A DNA stretch of 20,986 nt from the NCBI GenBank assembly GCA_964292495.1, contig CAXYVX010000011.1, positions 1 to 20,986 on the forward strand, written 5' to 3'. Position 1 is the first letter of the stretch, and the number at the start of each line of letters is the position of its first letter. Below are positions 1 through 8,017 of this stretch, one piece after another. A program made the translations under genes and the position numbers. The stretch is from CAXYVX01 sp964292495. GTDB lineage: Bacteria; Patescibacteriota; Saccharimonadia; Saccharimonadales; Saccharimonadaceae. Below the pieces are notes generated by a model, which saw nothing but the letters and a program-made list of their open reading frames with translations, made no database searches and was not told where the DNA came from.

Positions 1-2
1 TA

Positions 3-911
3 TTATTCGCGATTTTCTTGTTCGTTTTTGGCTCGGCTGTCGGCTCTTTTTTAGGCGCGATGATTTGGCGCTTGCACGATTTTCGCGAAACTCCCAGTGC
101 AAAATCGCGAAAAATGTGGCGCGGTTTTTGGGGTTTTAGAAACGAGTTTTCGCGAAAATTTCTCCGCTCTCATCCAGGCAAAAATCAGCGTGCGTTGCCA
201 GAAAAATATCGCCGTTCATATTGCGAAACTTGTGGCCACGAGTTGTCGGTGCTAGATTTGATCCCGATTTTATCTTTCGCGAAAAACAGGGGAAAATGCG
301 CGTATTGTGGCGAAAAAATCGGCATCTCGGCGCTTTTGATTGAGCTGGTTGGCGGTTTCGTTTTTGCGTTTTCGTTTTTGTTTTGGCCCCAGGATTTCAC
401 AAAAAACGACCCGCTGATTTTCGCGAATTTTGCGGTTTGGCTGGTGATTTGCGCGTTGTTTGTGGCGCTATTTTTCTATGATGCGCGCTGGAAAGAGCTC
501 CCGAATGTTTTTGTTGCGCCCCTAATATTTTTCGCGATTTTGCTAGCCGGAATGCATTTTGCAGTGAATCCTCAGCCGGAGTTTTTCGCGAATTTTGCGC
601 TGGCGCTTGTGCCGGTTTTTGGCGTTTATTTGTTGCTTTTTTTGGTGAGTGCAGGGAAGTGGATTGGTTTTGGCGACGTGAAATTTGGGATTGCCGTCGC
701 GTTGATTTTGCCGGATATACGTCTTGCCGTCAGTGTTTTGGTCTTCGCGAATTTTGCAGGTACATTGCTTGTTTTGCCCGGGCTTTTGACAAAAAAGCTT
801 TCGCGAAACACGCAAATTCCGTTTGGGCCGTTTTTGATCGCTGCAACATTTTTCATATTTATTTTTTCCGCACAACTGATTGATTTTATGAATACAATTT
901 TGCTGATTTAG
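3..911 (+). CDS. pilD: Type IV prepilin peptidase / N-methyltransferase, A24 family (5' end cut by window)
   Basis: Polytopic membrane aspartyl peptidase that cleaves the leader of type IV prepilins at the Gly-1 bond and N-methylates the new N-terminus. The sequence shows a hydrophobic start (GSAVGSFLGAMIWRL), a four-cysteine metal-binding domain (CETC, then CAYC about 21 residues later), two aspartates in family context (FYDARWKELPN and GFGDVKF, the GxGD-type motif) and several membrane segments. The frame is open to the window edge, and the residues before the TTG at 18 (LFAIF) are hydrophobic, so the true start probably lies upstream of base 1. Its substrates are likely the pilins encoded 37 bp downstream. 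It is unusually rich in the TCGCGA palindrome (ten copies by hand count), giving many FAN/FAK/FAI tripeptides. The symbol rests on family recognition only. Confidence 0.93.
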   Translation, partial: LFAIFLFVFGSAVGSFLGAMIWRLHDFRETPSAKSRKMWRGFWGFRNEFSRKFLRSHPGKNQRALPEKYRRSYCETCGHELSVLDLIPILSFAKNRGKCAYCGEKIGISALLIELVGGFVFAFSFLFWPQDFTKNDPLIFANFAVWLVICALFVALFFYDARWKELPNVFVAPLIFFAILLAGMHFAVNPQPEFFANFALALVPVFGVYLLLFLVSAGKWIGFGDVKFGIAVALILPDIRLAVSVLVFANFAGTLLVLPGLLTKKLSRNTQIPFGPFLIAATFFIFIFSAQLIDFMNTILLI

Positions 912-912
912 C

Positions 913-941
913 TTGCGATTTTCGCGAGAATCCTGTAAAAT
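913..941 (+). promoter_or_regulatory. Promoter of the pilin operon (leaderless)
   Basis: TTGCGA (913-918), a 17-base spacer and TAAAAT (936-941). The ATG of the first pilin gene is at 948, so the predicted transcription start falls on or next to the start codon. No Shine-Dalgarno sequence is visible. It begins right after the pilD stop. Confidence 0.55.
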
Positions 942-947
942 GAAACC

Positions 948-1721
948 ATGAGAAAACAGGGGGGGTTCACAATCATAGAGGTATCTCTGTTTTTAAGCAT
1001 TTCCGCAGTGGTTGCGGCGGCGCTTTTGTTTTCAATGATTGCGATGGTGCGCCAACAGCAGTGGAATGACAGCATGAACACCATGCGAACACTGGTTCAG
1101 AATGAGTACCAGAATGTTGCGAATGGAATAAATGGGCGCGTTGGCCAGAATCCTTGCAACGATGATTCAAGCAATACAGCCGGTCATTCAAAAGGTTGTA
1201 TGTATATTGGACGGTTGATTAGTTTCAATACAACTAATAGCACTTATACTGTTTCAGATGTGGTTGCGACAAACCAAAATGCTTGCTCGAATAGCGCGAA
1301 TAGTTCAGCTTGTAGCACCGAGGCTGGTGCTTTGGGAAAAATTGGTTTAACCGTCAGTGGCAGCAATAATCACGGAGGCGCAACAAAAGTTTCTTGGAAT
1401 GGCAATTTGGGAGGAATTGCAACTTTTTCTCAAAGCGCAAGTAGTTCAACTGCACCTGAAACTTTCAGCGCAAGCAACAATAGTATTGCTATTCTTCGGA
1501 GTCCAATCAATGGTCAAGTCAATGTTTTTGTTGGCGGGTCAAACATTCTGACCACTTTGAGTGGACCTGGAAAACCATTCGCGATTTTGATTTCATCTGG
1601 CGGCGGTGCATTAGGCGCAAACAGTGGTGCAATCTGCGTGAATGCTGGCGCGACCGCAAATGTTTTTAGAGGATCATGGCCAAATTCAGGTGATAAACAA
1701 AGTGTAAGGTGTTCATTCTAA
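948..1721 (+). CDS. Type IV pilin-like protein, secreted/pilus subunit
   Basis: A 257-residue protein with a textbook prepilin N-terminus: a six-residue basic leader MRKQGG, the cleavage site G^FTIIE with Glu at +5, and a hydrophobic helix (VSLFLSISAVVAAALLFSMIAMV). It would be processed by the upstream peptidase and held in the membrane or assembled into a pilus. The C-terminal part is Ser/Asn/Thr/Gly-rich with several cysteines (NPCNDDSS, SKGCMYIG, NQNACSNS, SSACST, GAICVN) that could form disulfides in the exposed head. I recognise no specific pilin subfamily. The start is chosen because the ATG gives a normal short leader and sits 7 bases after a -10 element. First of four adjacent pilin-like genes. 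Confidence 0.85.
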   Translation: MRKQGGFTIIEVSLFLSISAVVAAALLFSMIAMVRQQQWNDSMNTMRTLVQNEYQNVANGINGRVGQNPCNDDSSNTAGHSKGCMYIGRLISFNTTNSTYTVSDVVATNQNACSNSANSSACSTEAGALGKIGLTVSGSNNHGGATKVSWNGNLGGIATFSQSASSSTAPETFSASNNSIAILRSPINGQVNVFVGGSNILTTLSGPGKPFAILISSGGGALGANSGAICVNAGATANVFRGSWPNSGDKQSVRCSF

Positions 1722-1737
1722 TATGAAAGGGGTTTTT

Positions 1738-2346
1738 ATGAGGCAACATTTCGCGAAGTTTCGCGATAAATTTGAGCGAGGAGATTCTTTGATTGAAGTG
1801 TTGCTTGCGATGACCGTTTTGTCTATCATCGCGGTCGGATCGATTGTGGTGATGAACAGGGGAAACTCAATCATCCAAAGCTCTCTTGAAAGAACAGAAG
1901 TTCGTGCGCAAATCAACACGCAAATTGAGCTGCTCCAATATATTCACGACAGAAATCCGGTTGAGTGGAATAAAATAATTGGGTATGGCGCAAGTAATGA
2001 TGGAAATGCGACGAAAACCCCAGTTGATTCAAGTAATAGATGCGCTACAACTACAAATTCATTTTATATAGCAACAAATACAAATTTGAGTTTTAAAGGA
2101 TTGAATGCTCCAAGCAAACCTGCGCCAACAGCCGCGCAACTAACTTCCAATTCAAAAGATCCGGGAATGAAAGATCCGGGAATTTGGATTGACGCTGCAT
2201 ATTACCCGGCTGGAACAGGTTCAGGCACGAGCGGAGCGCCACAAGGCTACACGGATTTTTACATCAAAGCGTGCTGGTTGCCAACGGGAACGAGCATGAA
2301 CAAGACAAGCAGCAGTATAACGATTGTGAGGATTTATGGTGATTAG
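1738..2346 (+). CDS. Minor pilin-like protein (PilV/PilI-type N-terminus)
   Basis: A 202-residue protein with an unusually long basic leader (MRQHFAKFRDKFERG) before the cleavage motif G^DSLIE, which has Glu at +5, followed by a hydrophobic helix VLLAMTVLSIIAVGSIVVM. The residue after the cleavage site is Asp rather than Phe/Met, which is tolerated in minor pilins. An in-frame ATG at 1723 is less likely: AAAGGGG at 1726-1732 is a good ribosome binding site for 1738 and would be coding if translation began at 1723. The C-terminal head has a few cysteines (SNRCATT, KACWLP) and is Thr/Ser/Asn-rich. It overlaps the next gene by 11 bases, implying coupled translation. Probably a minor subunit of the same pilus. 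Confidence 0.82.
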   Translation: MRQHFAKFRDKFERGDSLIEVLLAMTVLSIIAVGSIVVMNRGNSIIQSSLERTEVRAQINTQIELLQYIHDRNPVEWNKIIGYGASNDGNATKTPVDSSNRCATTTNSFYIATNTNLSFKGLNAPSKPAPTAAQLTSNSKDPGMKDPGIWIDAAYYPAGTGSGTSGAPQGYTDFYIKACWLPTGTSMNKTSSSITIVRIYGD

Positions 2347-3034
2347 TTTGAATAAAAAATGTGTTCAGCCGGAACAGGGGAGAATTCACGAAAACGGTTT
2401 TACGCTGATAGAACTTTCGCTGGCCATGACCTTTTTGGCGTTTATTATGCTCTTCATTGTGACACTGATCATGCAAATGATTGGTATATATAATAAATCA
2501 ATCGCTTTGTCGCAGATGAACAACTCTGGGCAGCAGATAATGACCGACATGAATACGATGCGTTTTGGCGGAAATTTGCAGACCAGTGGAAACCGGCTTT
2601 GTGTGAATGGCGCAACATATGTGTGGAGTTTGCGCGGAAATACGCCAGCTACAGCTGATGCAAATATTGGCAGATCAAGTTTAGTTAGAATAAGTTCAAG
2701 CGACCCTAACTCTGTCAGTGGAATTTATTGTAGCGTTCCAAGCACGACTCTTAGTACCACCAACATGACTGTTCTGATCAGCTCGGGTATACTTCTGCAA
2801 CAATTTAATCCGTCAATAACGGGTGATTTGCTAAACCTTAAAATGACTGTTAGCACTGGAAATTCAAACGCTCCTTATGTTATTAGTAGCAAAAAAGCAG
2901 CTAATTCTACTAACAACGATAAAACAACTCAATTTTCAGCAAACTTAATTACGTGTTTGAATGATAAAAATAAGCTAAATAATTACTGTGCTTATGCAGA
3001 TTATAATTTCAGTATATACAGGAGAGGGAACTAA
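2336..3034 (+). CDS. Type IV pilin-like protein with prepilin signal
   Basis: A 232-residue protein. After a 21-residue leader ending ENG comes ^FTLIE (Glu +5) and a hydrophobic helix LSLAMTFLAFIMLFIVTLIMQMIGIY, the classic class III signal. The helix is followed by a Met/Gln/Asn-rich stretch, then a Ser/Thr/Asn-rich head with cysteines (RLCVNG, GIYCSV, LITCLND, NNYCAY). The start ATG lies inside the end of the preceding gene, 11 bases overlapping. This gene contains no copy of the TCGCGA palindrome that is frequent elsewhere, suggesting different constraint or history. Likely minor pilin or pseudopilin; the subfamily is unknown. Confidence 0.82.
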   Translation: MVISLNKKCVQPEQGRIHENGFTLIELSLAMTFLAFIMLFIVTLIMQMIGIYNKSIALSQMNNSGQQIMTDMNTMRFGGNLQTSGNRLCVNGATYVWSLRGNTPATADANIGRSSLVRISSSDPNSVSGIYCSVPSTTLSTTNMTVLISSGILLQQFNPSITGDLLNLKMTVSTGNSNAPYVISSKKAANSTNNDKTTQFSANLITCLNDKNKLNNYCAYADYNFSIYRRGN

Positions 3035-3035
3035 A

Positions 3036-4370
3036 ATGAACAAAAAATTTATTCAGCATCAACAGGTTAGAATTTCGTCAATTCGCGAAAATTTCAAGAA
3101 AAATGGCGAGCGCGGGCAAACCGCGATTTTGTCTGTGATTTTCTTCTCCATTCTTATGATGGTGCTCACGGTTAGTTTCATGAAAATGGTTACGGCAGCG
3201 CAGGTCGCAGCAACAAATAACGAATCTGCTGCTAGTTCAAGGGCGGCTGCAAATAGTGGCGTTGAAGATGCTAAAAGAATTGTTGATTACTGCTTGGCAA
3301 ATCCAACAAAAGCTCAATGTAAAACTTATGTGTTAAATGCGACACCGCAAACCGACTGTACTGGGATGATGAAAGCTTTCTTTGGGCAAGGAGGACCTTT
3401 ATATCAAACGACAGATTTTGATTCTGGAAAAAGCGAAGTTAAGGTCAGTAATAAATCTAGTAATAATTTCCAAGAGTTTTACAGTTGCTTGAATGTAAAC
3501 GCATTGCCAAAAGGTTTTGCGGGAAATCTCAATAGCAATGGGAAATCCGTGGTTGTCCCGCTAAGGTTGGTTGACGCGGGTTTAAATCCGAAAAGCCCCG
3601 CATATATTGTGATTCAATGGGCGTCAACATCGCCGCTTGGCACAGGTGATAATGCTGGAAAAAATCTCCCGAACGGGTCGAGCTTGCCGACATTCTCTGA
3701 CTGGAATAGCAGTAATTCAAGTGCTGGTACACTGACACCCGCAGCTCTTCGCGTTCAGTCGGTATTTGTGCCAAATTCCAATTTTTCCGTAAATGATTTG
3801 GCGAACAACTCAAACGCGGTTACTGTTCGTCCGAGTGGAGACACAAATTCTCCGCTGCGCAACGTGGACTTTAGTAAAATGGTTAATTTTTCGCAGAATG
3901 GATATAACATCAGTTCTTGGTCTCCATCAACCGATCCAAATTCGTCTGGAAATATTCCGCTTGCCGCCAGCAAGTCTTGTGGCGCTGCGACCAATGATAA
4001 TGTCGGAAGCACGTATCAATGCTATGTTGGCTTTTCGCGAACTGGTGAATTTGGTGCAATGAACGCAAATGGCAAAAATGGTTCTTACCTTAGATTGCAG
4101 GCGATTTACAATTCGGCGCATTTCTATGTAACCGCATATGACGCGGGCGGAAATCAGCTTTATTTCTACGGACAACAAGCACAAGTTGACGTGACTGGGC
4201 GCAGCTCGGATGCTTTCCAGCGCCTCAATTCCATCGTCAGTAAAGGCGACACTTACAATAATGACAACAATAACTGGTATCCAGATTTCGCGATTGACAC
4301 CAACGGCGCAGTTTGTAAGCAAATTAGCGTTACGTCCACGAGCGGAACGGATAACTGTGTATACAATTAG
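3036..4370 (+). CDS. PilX/GspK-like pilus-associated protein lacking Glu+5
   Basis: A 444-residue protein from the ATG at 3036, preceded by GGAGAGGG (3021-3028); an earlier in-frame ATG at 2988 would overlap the previous gene by 47 bases and has no comparable site. After a leader of about 28 residues (ending NGERG) comes QTAILSVIFFSILMMVLTVSFMKMV, a prepilin-like helix in which position +5 is not Glu. Family knowledge: GspK and PilX-type subunits sit at pilus tips and GspK lacks this Glu. The next stretch (QVAATNNESAASSRAAANSGVEDAKRI) resembles PilX-type sequences. The large Ser/Asn-rich head has at least eight Cys. It is the longest and last gene of the operon, so a tip or initiation-complex role is plausible, but this is inference. 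Confidence 0.7.
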   Translation: MNKKFIQHQQVRISSIRENFKKNGERGQTAILSVIFFSILMMVLTVSFMKMVTAAQVAATNNESAASSRAAANSGVEDAKRIVDYCLANPTKAQCKTYVLNATPQTDCTGMMKAFFGQGGPLYQTTDFDSGKSEVKVSNKSSNNFQEFYSCLNVNALPKGFAGNLNSNGKSVVVPLRLVDAGLNPKSPAYIVIQWASTSPLGTGDNAGKNLPNGSSLPTFSDWNSSNSSAGTLTPAALRVQSVFVPNSNFSVNDLANNSNAVTVRPSGDTNSPLRNVDFSKMVNFSQNGYNISSWSPSTDPNSSGNIPLAASKSCGAATNDNVGSTYQCYVGFSRTGEFGAMNANGKNGSYLRLQAIYNSAHFYVTAYDAGGNQLYFYGQQAQVDVTGRSSDAFQRLNSIVSKGDTYNNDNNNWYPDFAIDTNGAVCKQISVTSTSGTDNCVYN

Positions 4371-4395
4371 ATTTAACTGACGCGTTAGGAAAATA

Positions 4396-4426
4396 AAACC
4401 CGGTTCTTCCGGGCTTTATTTATTTT
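4396..4426. terminator. Bidirectional intrinsic terminator between pilin operon and xer gene
   Basis: CCCGG-TTCTT-CCGGG stem with flanking A and T tracts on both sides (AAAA before; TTTATTTATTTT after). It serves the plus-strand pilin operon and the convergent minus-strand recombinase, whose stop codon begins at 4427. Confidence 0.8.
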
Positions 4427-5465
4427 ACTTGTCTGAGTGAAATTTTTCGTGAACTTCGCGAAGGTGTGGATCTGTGATGTGCGTGTAAATTTGCGTTGTA
4501 GCAATATTTGCGTGCCCAAGCAGAGATTGAACTGAGCGCAGATCGGCTCCATTCATCAAGAGATCTGTCGCAAAAGAGTGTCGCAAAGTGTGTGGTGAAA
4601 CATGCTTTGTTATTCCAGCCAGCTTTGCGTAATTCTGGACAATTCGCTGGACGGATCTTGGCGTGAGTCTTAGTTCTTCTCCACGGTCTGGTTTCTTTTT
4701 TCCTGATGATTTTCGCGAAATCTCCTCTGTTAAGCTTGAACTAATATTTTGTTCAATTTGCTTAGTGTTCCTGGAAGCATTTAAGAATAGTGGAGAAAAA
4801 CTGTCTTTTCGCGAACTTAAATATAGTTCAAGAGCTTCGGCCGCAGCATGAGAAATGAAGATTGGCCGGTCTTTTTGTCCCTTTCCACGAACTGTAAACT
4901 CACGCCGTTTAAGATTGATGTGATCCCGATTTAACCCGCAAAGTTCACTCACGCGGAGACCGCCAGAAAAGAGAAGTTCAAGAATCGCCCGATCTCTCAA
5001 CTCAGCTTGCTCTTTGCGCAAAGCCTCATCTGGGTTTTGCGATTCGCCTGAAATTGCACGTTTTTCGCGAACAGCAGAAATCAAGCGCTCAACTTCTTCT
5101 GTAGTTAAAAATGAAACCTGTTTTTTGACAACTTTTGGCAGCTCAATTTTTGCTGAATCAAGGGAAGGGACATCACGTTTTGCGAGGTATTTTAGAAATG
5201 AGCGCAATGCGATCAAATGATAATTTTGCGTGATTCGCGAAAGTTCGCGACCTTGACCGTCAATGTATCTGTTGAGCCAAAGGCGATATTTTCGGACAAG
5301 CTCATCATCAATTTGCGAAACTTCAATGTCGCCAGCAAATTCAATCAGGCGCTCCATGTAAAGACGATAATTCTCTGCTGTTCTCTGAGCGCGACCTTTT
5401 TCCACTTCAATGTATTCCGTAAAATCGTTAACCAGATCACTCAAAAATTTTTCATTGTTTGCCAT
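4425..5465 (-). CDS. xerC: Tyrosine site-specific recombinase, XerC/XerD family
   Basis: A 346-residue recombinase that probably resolves chromosome dimers. The N-terminal SAM-like core-binding domain spans about residues 5-115 and the catalytic domain about 118-346. All catalytic residues are visible: Arg171 (GGLRVSEL), Lys195 (RGKGQKDR), His292 and Arg295 (HTLRH), His318 (LLGHA) and nucleophile Tyr327 (TQIYTH). It is about 45 residues longer than a typical Xer protein because of two polar insertions, near residues 135-157 and 240-265 (lysine-rich SSGKKKPDRG). No integrase-associated genes or att repeats are nearby, and the intact core genes around it argue for a housekeeping Xer rather than a phage integrase. 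Its promoter overlaps alternating TCGCAAAA/TTTTGCGA repeats. XerC versus XerD cannot be decided here, so the symbol is provisional. Confidence 0.9.
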   Translation of the reverse strand: MANNEKFLSDLVNDFTEYIEVEKGRAQRTAENYRLYMERLIEFAGDIEVSQIDDELVRKYRLWLNRYIDGQGRELSRITQNYHLIALRSFLKYLAKRDVPSLDSAKIELPKVVKKQVSFLTTEEVERLISAVREKRAISGESQNPDEALRKEQAELRDRAILELLFSGGLRVSELCGLNRDHINLKRREFTVRGKGQKDRPIFISHAAAEALELYLSSRKDSFSPLFLNASRNTKQIEQNISSSLTEEISRKSSGKKKPDRGEELRLTPRSVQRIVQNYAKLAGITKHVSPHTLRHSFATDLLMNGADLRSVQSLLGHANIATTQIYTHITDPHLREVHEKFHSDK

Positions 5466-5474
5466 AATGGTATC

Positions 5475-5502
5475 ATTTTAGCACAAGCATTTATTGTCGC
5501 AA
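5475..5502 (-). promoter_or_regulatory. Promoter of the xer gene
   Basis: On the minus strand: TTGCGA (5502-5497), a 16-base spacer and TAAAAT (5480-5475), extended by TGC just upstream. The start codon is 10 bases beyond the -10, so the 5' leader is only about three bases. The -35 lies in the repeat TCGCAAAA. Confidence 0.5.
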
Positions 5503-5547
5503 AATATATGCTTTTTCACGTTTTGCGACGCGAAAAATTCGCAAAAC
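5496..5547. repeat. Three alternating inverted repeats at the xer promoter
   Basis: GTCGCAAAA (5496-5504), its reverse complement TTTTGCGAC (5521-5529), then TCGCAAAAC (5539-5547), which pairs with GTTTTGCGA (5520-5528). The middle arm can pair with either neighbour over 9 bp. The first arm contains the -35 of the xer promoter, so this could be an operator or a mutually exclusive hairpin pair. Confidence 0.55.
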
Positions 5548-5573
5548 AGATGTAGTGAAAAATACACACTTTC

Positions 5574-5602
5574 AAAAAATCTGTGGAAAACTATGTGGAA
5601 AC
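5574..5602. promoter_or_regulatory. Two DnaA-box-like sites upstream of nrdD
   Basis: TGTGGAAAA (5582-5590) and TGTGGAAAC (5594-5602), 12 bases apart, each one or two bases from the DnaA box TGTGGATAA. The 17-base context AAAAAATCTGTGGAAAA recurs exactly at 13401-13417. The second site lies in a small inverted repeat CTATG/CATAG. Binding by DnaA is inferred only. Confidence 0.35.
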
Positions 5603-5724
5603 CATAGACGTTGTTTTTGATTTCGCGGAAACTGACGGATATATTTTCGCGAAAAAGGCGATTTTCATACATATAGCGTAGTTGTTGCAAAAACATAAGC
5701 CTATTTAGCGTTTTTTAAAATAAA

Positions 5725-5804
5725 TGATATAATTATTTTGGTTTTGATGATGATTTCTATGAAATTAAATCGTAAATCGTAAATTAAAAATGGAGGTGGC
5801 AAAA
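5725..5804 (+). promoter_or_regulatory. nrdD promoter, leader and ribosome binding site
   Basis: Extended -10 TGATATAAT (5725-5733) with no good -35; predicted start near 5740, giving a leader of about 65 nt. The leader holds a possible 11-codon upstream ORF (5747-5782, MMISMKLNRKS), a TAAATCG direct repeat (5767-5780), and GGAGGTGG (5792-5799), which sets the ATG at 5805. The rest of the 5466-5724 spacer holds the xer promoter, the TCGCAAAA repeats and the DnaA-like sites; I see no gene in it and no clear NrdR box. Confidence 0.5.
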
Positions 5805-7997
5805 ATGAAAACGACCACAGAAGAACTGCGCGTAATTAAGCGCGATGGAAGACAGGTAGATTTTGATTCTGAGAAAATCAGAATCGCGATCGAAAAAGCG
5901 ATGTCGGCTGTGCATGAGGATGCATCGCCACAAATGGAAAAAGAGCTGCAACAGCTTGTGGATAAAGTTATTGCAGAGGTCAGGGGTAGATATCACAAAG
6001 ATGTTACTATCTCTGAAATCCAGAACGTGGTTGAGAACGTATTGATATATTCTCATCACGACACACTTGCGGAAGCTTATGTAAATTATCGGACAAGACG
6101 TGATTTTGAGCGCTCGCAAGCGACAGACATCAACTTCACTATCAACAAACTGATCAACAAAGAACAAACCGTTGTTAATGAAAATGCTAACAAAAACAGT
6201 GATGTTTTTAACACGCAACGTGATTTGACAGCTGGTATTGTTGGTAAATCGATTGGTTTGAAAATGCTACCGCCGCACGTGGCTAATGCTCATCAAAAAG
6301 GCGATATTCATTTTCATGATCTGGATTATCAGCCTTATGCACCGATGACGAACTGTTGTTTGGTTGATGTCAAAGGCATGCTTCGCGATGGATTCAAACT
6401 CGGCAACGCTGTTGTTGACAGTCCAAAATCGATTCAAACGGCTGCTGCGCAAATTTCGCAAATCATTGCAAATGTTGCTTCTTGTCAATATGGAGGAACT
6501 TCAATCAATAAAATTGATGAAGTTTTGGCTCCTTATGCGGAATTAAACTTTAAAAAACATCTTGCCGATGCTAAAAAGTTTGGAATTCCTGAAAATATGC
6601 AAGAAGAGTATGCTGAAACTAAAACAGTGAAGGATATCTACGATTCTATGCAAAGCTTAGAATACGAGATTAACACATTGTTTACATCCAATGGCCAAAC
6701 GCCTTTTACAACGTTTGGTTTCGGTTTAGGTGAGGATTGGTATGCTCGCGAAATCCAAAAAGCGATTTTTAAAAATCGCCTGAAAGGATTGGGAAAAGAA
6801 GGGCGAACAGCCATTTTTCCTAAACTCGTTTTTACATTAAAACGCGGATTGAATTTGGATCCGGGAGATCCGAATTATGATGTCAAAACTCTGGCTCTGG
6901 AATGTGCAACAAAACGCATGTATCCGGACGTGTTGAGTTATGACAAAATTGTCGAGCTCACAGGTTCATTCAAAGCGCCAATGGGTTGCCGCAGTTTCTT
7001 GCAAGGTTGGAAAGATGAAAATGGCCAAGATGTCACAGATGGTCGCATGAATTTGGGTGTTGTATCCTTAAATTTGCCGCGCATCGCGCTTGAAAGTCGC
7101 GATCGTGACGGGAAAGGAGATTTCGCGAAATTCTGGGATATTCTCGATGAGAAGCTCGGGATTATAGGAGATGCGCTGGTTTACAGAATACAGCGCGTTA
7201 AACAAGCCGTCCCCGCGAACGCGCCAATACTCTATCAAGAGGGCGCGTGGGGAAAACGATTGGAGAAGAGCGATTCGGTTGATGAACTCTTTAAAAACCG
7301 CCGGGCGACAATTTCGCTTGGCTACATTGGATTGTATGAAGTCGGGTCTGTTTTTTACGGACCTAACTGGGAAGATAATCCTGAAGCGAAGAATTTTACG
7401 CTTGATGTTATGGCTAAGTTAAAAGAAAAAACTGTGGAATTAAGTGATAAGTATGATTATCACTTCTCGGTTTATTCAACTCCAGCTGAAAGTTTGACTG
7501 ACCGTTTCTGTCGTCTAGATAAAGAAAAATTTGGGATTGTGAAAGACATCACAGACAAGGAATACTATACAAATAGTTTCCACTATGATATTCGCAAAAA
7601 TCCAACGCCGTTTGAGAAACTAGACTTTGAAAAAGATTACCCGATTTATTGCAGTGGCGGATTCATTCACTATTGTGAATATCCAATATTGCAACAAAAT
7701 CCGAAAGCCTTGGAAGCTGTTTGGGATTACGCCTATGACCGTGTTGGCTATCTTGGTACAAATACACCGATTGACCACTGTTATGAATGTAATTTCGAGG
7801 GCGACTTTACACCAACTGAACGTGGTTTCCAATGTCCGAATTGCGGCAATAGCGACCCTGAAAAAGTTGACGTTGTTAAGCGCGTTTGTGGTTATCTCGG
7901 TAATCCTCAGGCTCGCCCAATGGTCAAAGGTCGCCACAAAGAAATTTCCGCTCGTGTTAAACACATGAACGGCTCAGTCGGGCACATGCCAGAATAA
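5805..7997 (+). CDS. nrdD: Anaerobic ribonucleoside-triphosphate reductase (class III)
   Basis: A 730-residue glycyl-radical enzyme that reduces ribonucleoside triphosphates to deoxyribonucleotides without oxygen. An N-terminal ATP-cone (RVIKRDGRQVDFDSEKIRIAIEKAM, residues about 1-95) gives allosteric control. The C-terminus has the zinc-binding cysteines Cys659, Cys662, Cys677 and Cys680 (CYEC...CPNC) and the glycyl radical site RVCGYLG, with Gly696 as the likely radical. Length is close to that of known NrdD proteins. The start at 5805 is preferred over an ATG at 5790 because the latter overlaps a strong ribosome binding site. NrdD needs the radical-SAM activase NrdG, and no nrdG is next to it or elsewhere in this window. 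It is followed by a terminator, so it appears monocistronic. Confidence 0.96.
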   Translation: MKTTTEELRVIKRDGRQVDFDSEKIRIAIEKAMSAVHEDASPQMEKELQQLVDKVIAEVRGRYHKDVTISEIQNVVENVLIYSHHDTLAEAYVNYRTRRDFERSQATDINFTINKLINKEQTVVNENANKNSDVFNTQRDLTAGIVGKSIGLKMLPPHVANAHQKGDIHFHDLDYQPYAPMTNCCLVDVKGMLRDGFKLGNAVVDSPKSIQTAAAQISQIIANVASCQYGGTSINKIDEVLAPYAELNFKKHLADAKKFGIPENMQEEYAETKTVKDIYDSMQSLEYEINTLFTSNGQTPFTTFGFGLGEDWYAREIQKAIFKNRLKGLGKEGRTAIFPKLVFTLKRGLNLDPGDPNYDVKTLALECATKRMYPDVLSYDKIVELTGSFKAPMGCRSFLQGWKDENGQDVTDGRMNLGVVSLNLPRIALESRDRDGKGDFAKFWDILDEKLGIIGDALVYRIQRVKQAVPANAPILYQEGAWGKRLEKSDSVDELFKNRRATISLGYIGLYEVGSVFYGPNWEDNPEAKNFTLDVMAKLKEKTVELSDKYDYHFSVYSTPAESLTDRFCRLDKEKFGIVKDITDKEYYTNSFHYDIRKNPTPFEKLDFEKDYPIYCSGGFIHYCEYPILQQNPKALEAVWDYAYDRVGYLGTNTPIDHCYECNFEGDFTPTERGFQCPNCGNSDPEKVDVVKRVCGYLGNPQARPMVKGRHKEISARVKHMNGSVGHMPE

Positions 7998-8017
7998 TCC
8001 TCCAGAACATTTCATTT

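Noticed and set aside
543..875. Open antisense frames under the prepilin peptidase gene.
   Set aside because: They mirror a gene with clear motifs and are kept open by the repeated palindrome, which reads without stops in most frames.
2988..3035. Longer start for the PilX-like gene.
   Set aside because: Would overlap the previous gene by 47 bases; GGAGAGGG correctly precedes the ATG at 3036.
4425..5465. Xer gene as a phage or integrative-element integrase.
   Set aside because: No att-like direct repeats, tRNA target or phage genes adjacent; neighbours are core genes.
5466..5724. NrdR boxes controlling nrdD.
   Set aside because: No paired ACACWATATATWGTGT-like sites could be found by eye.
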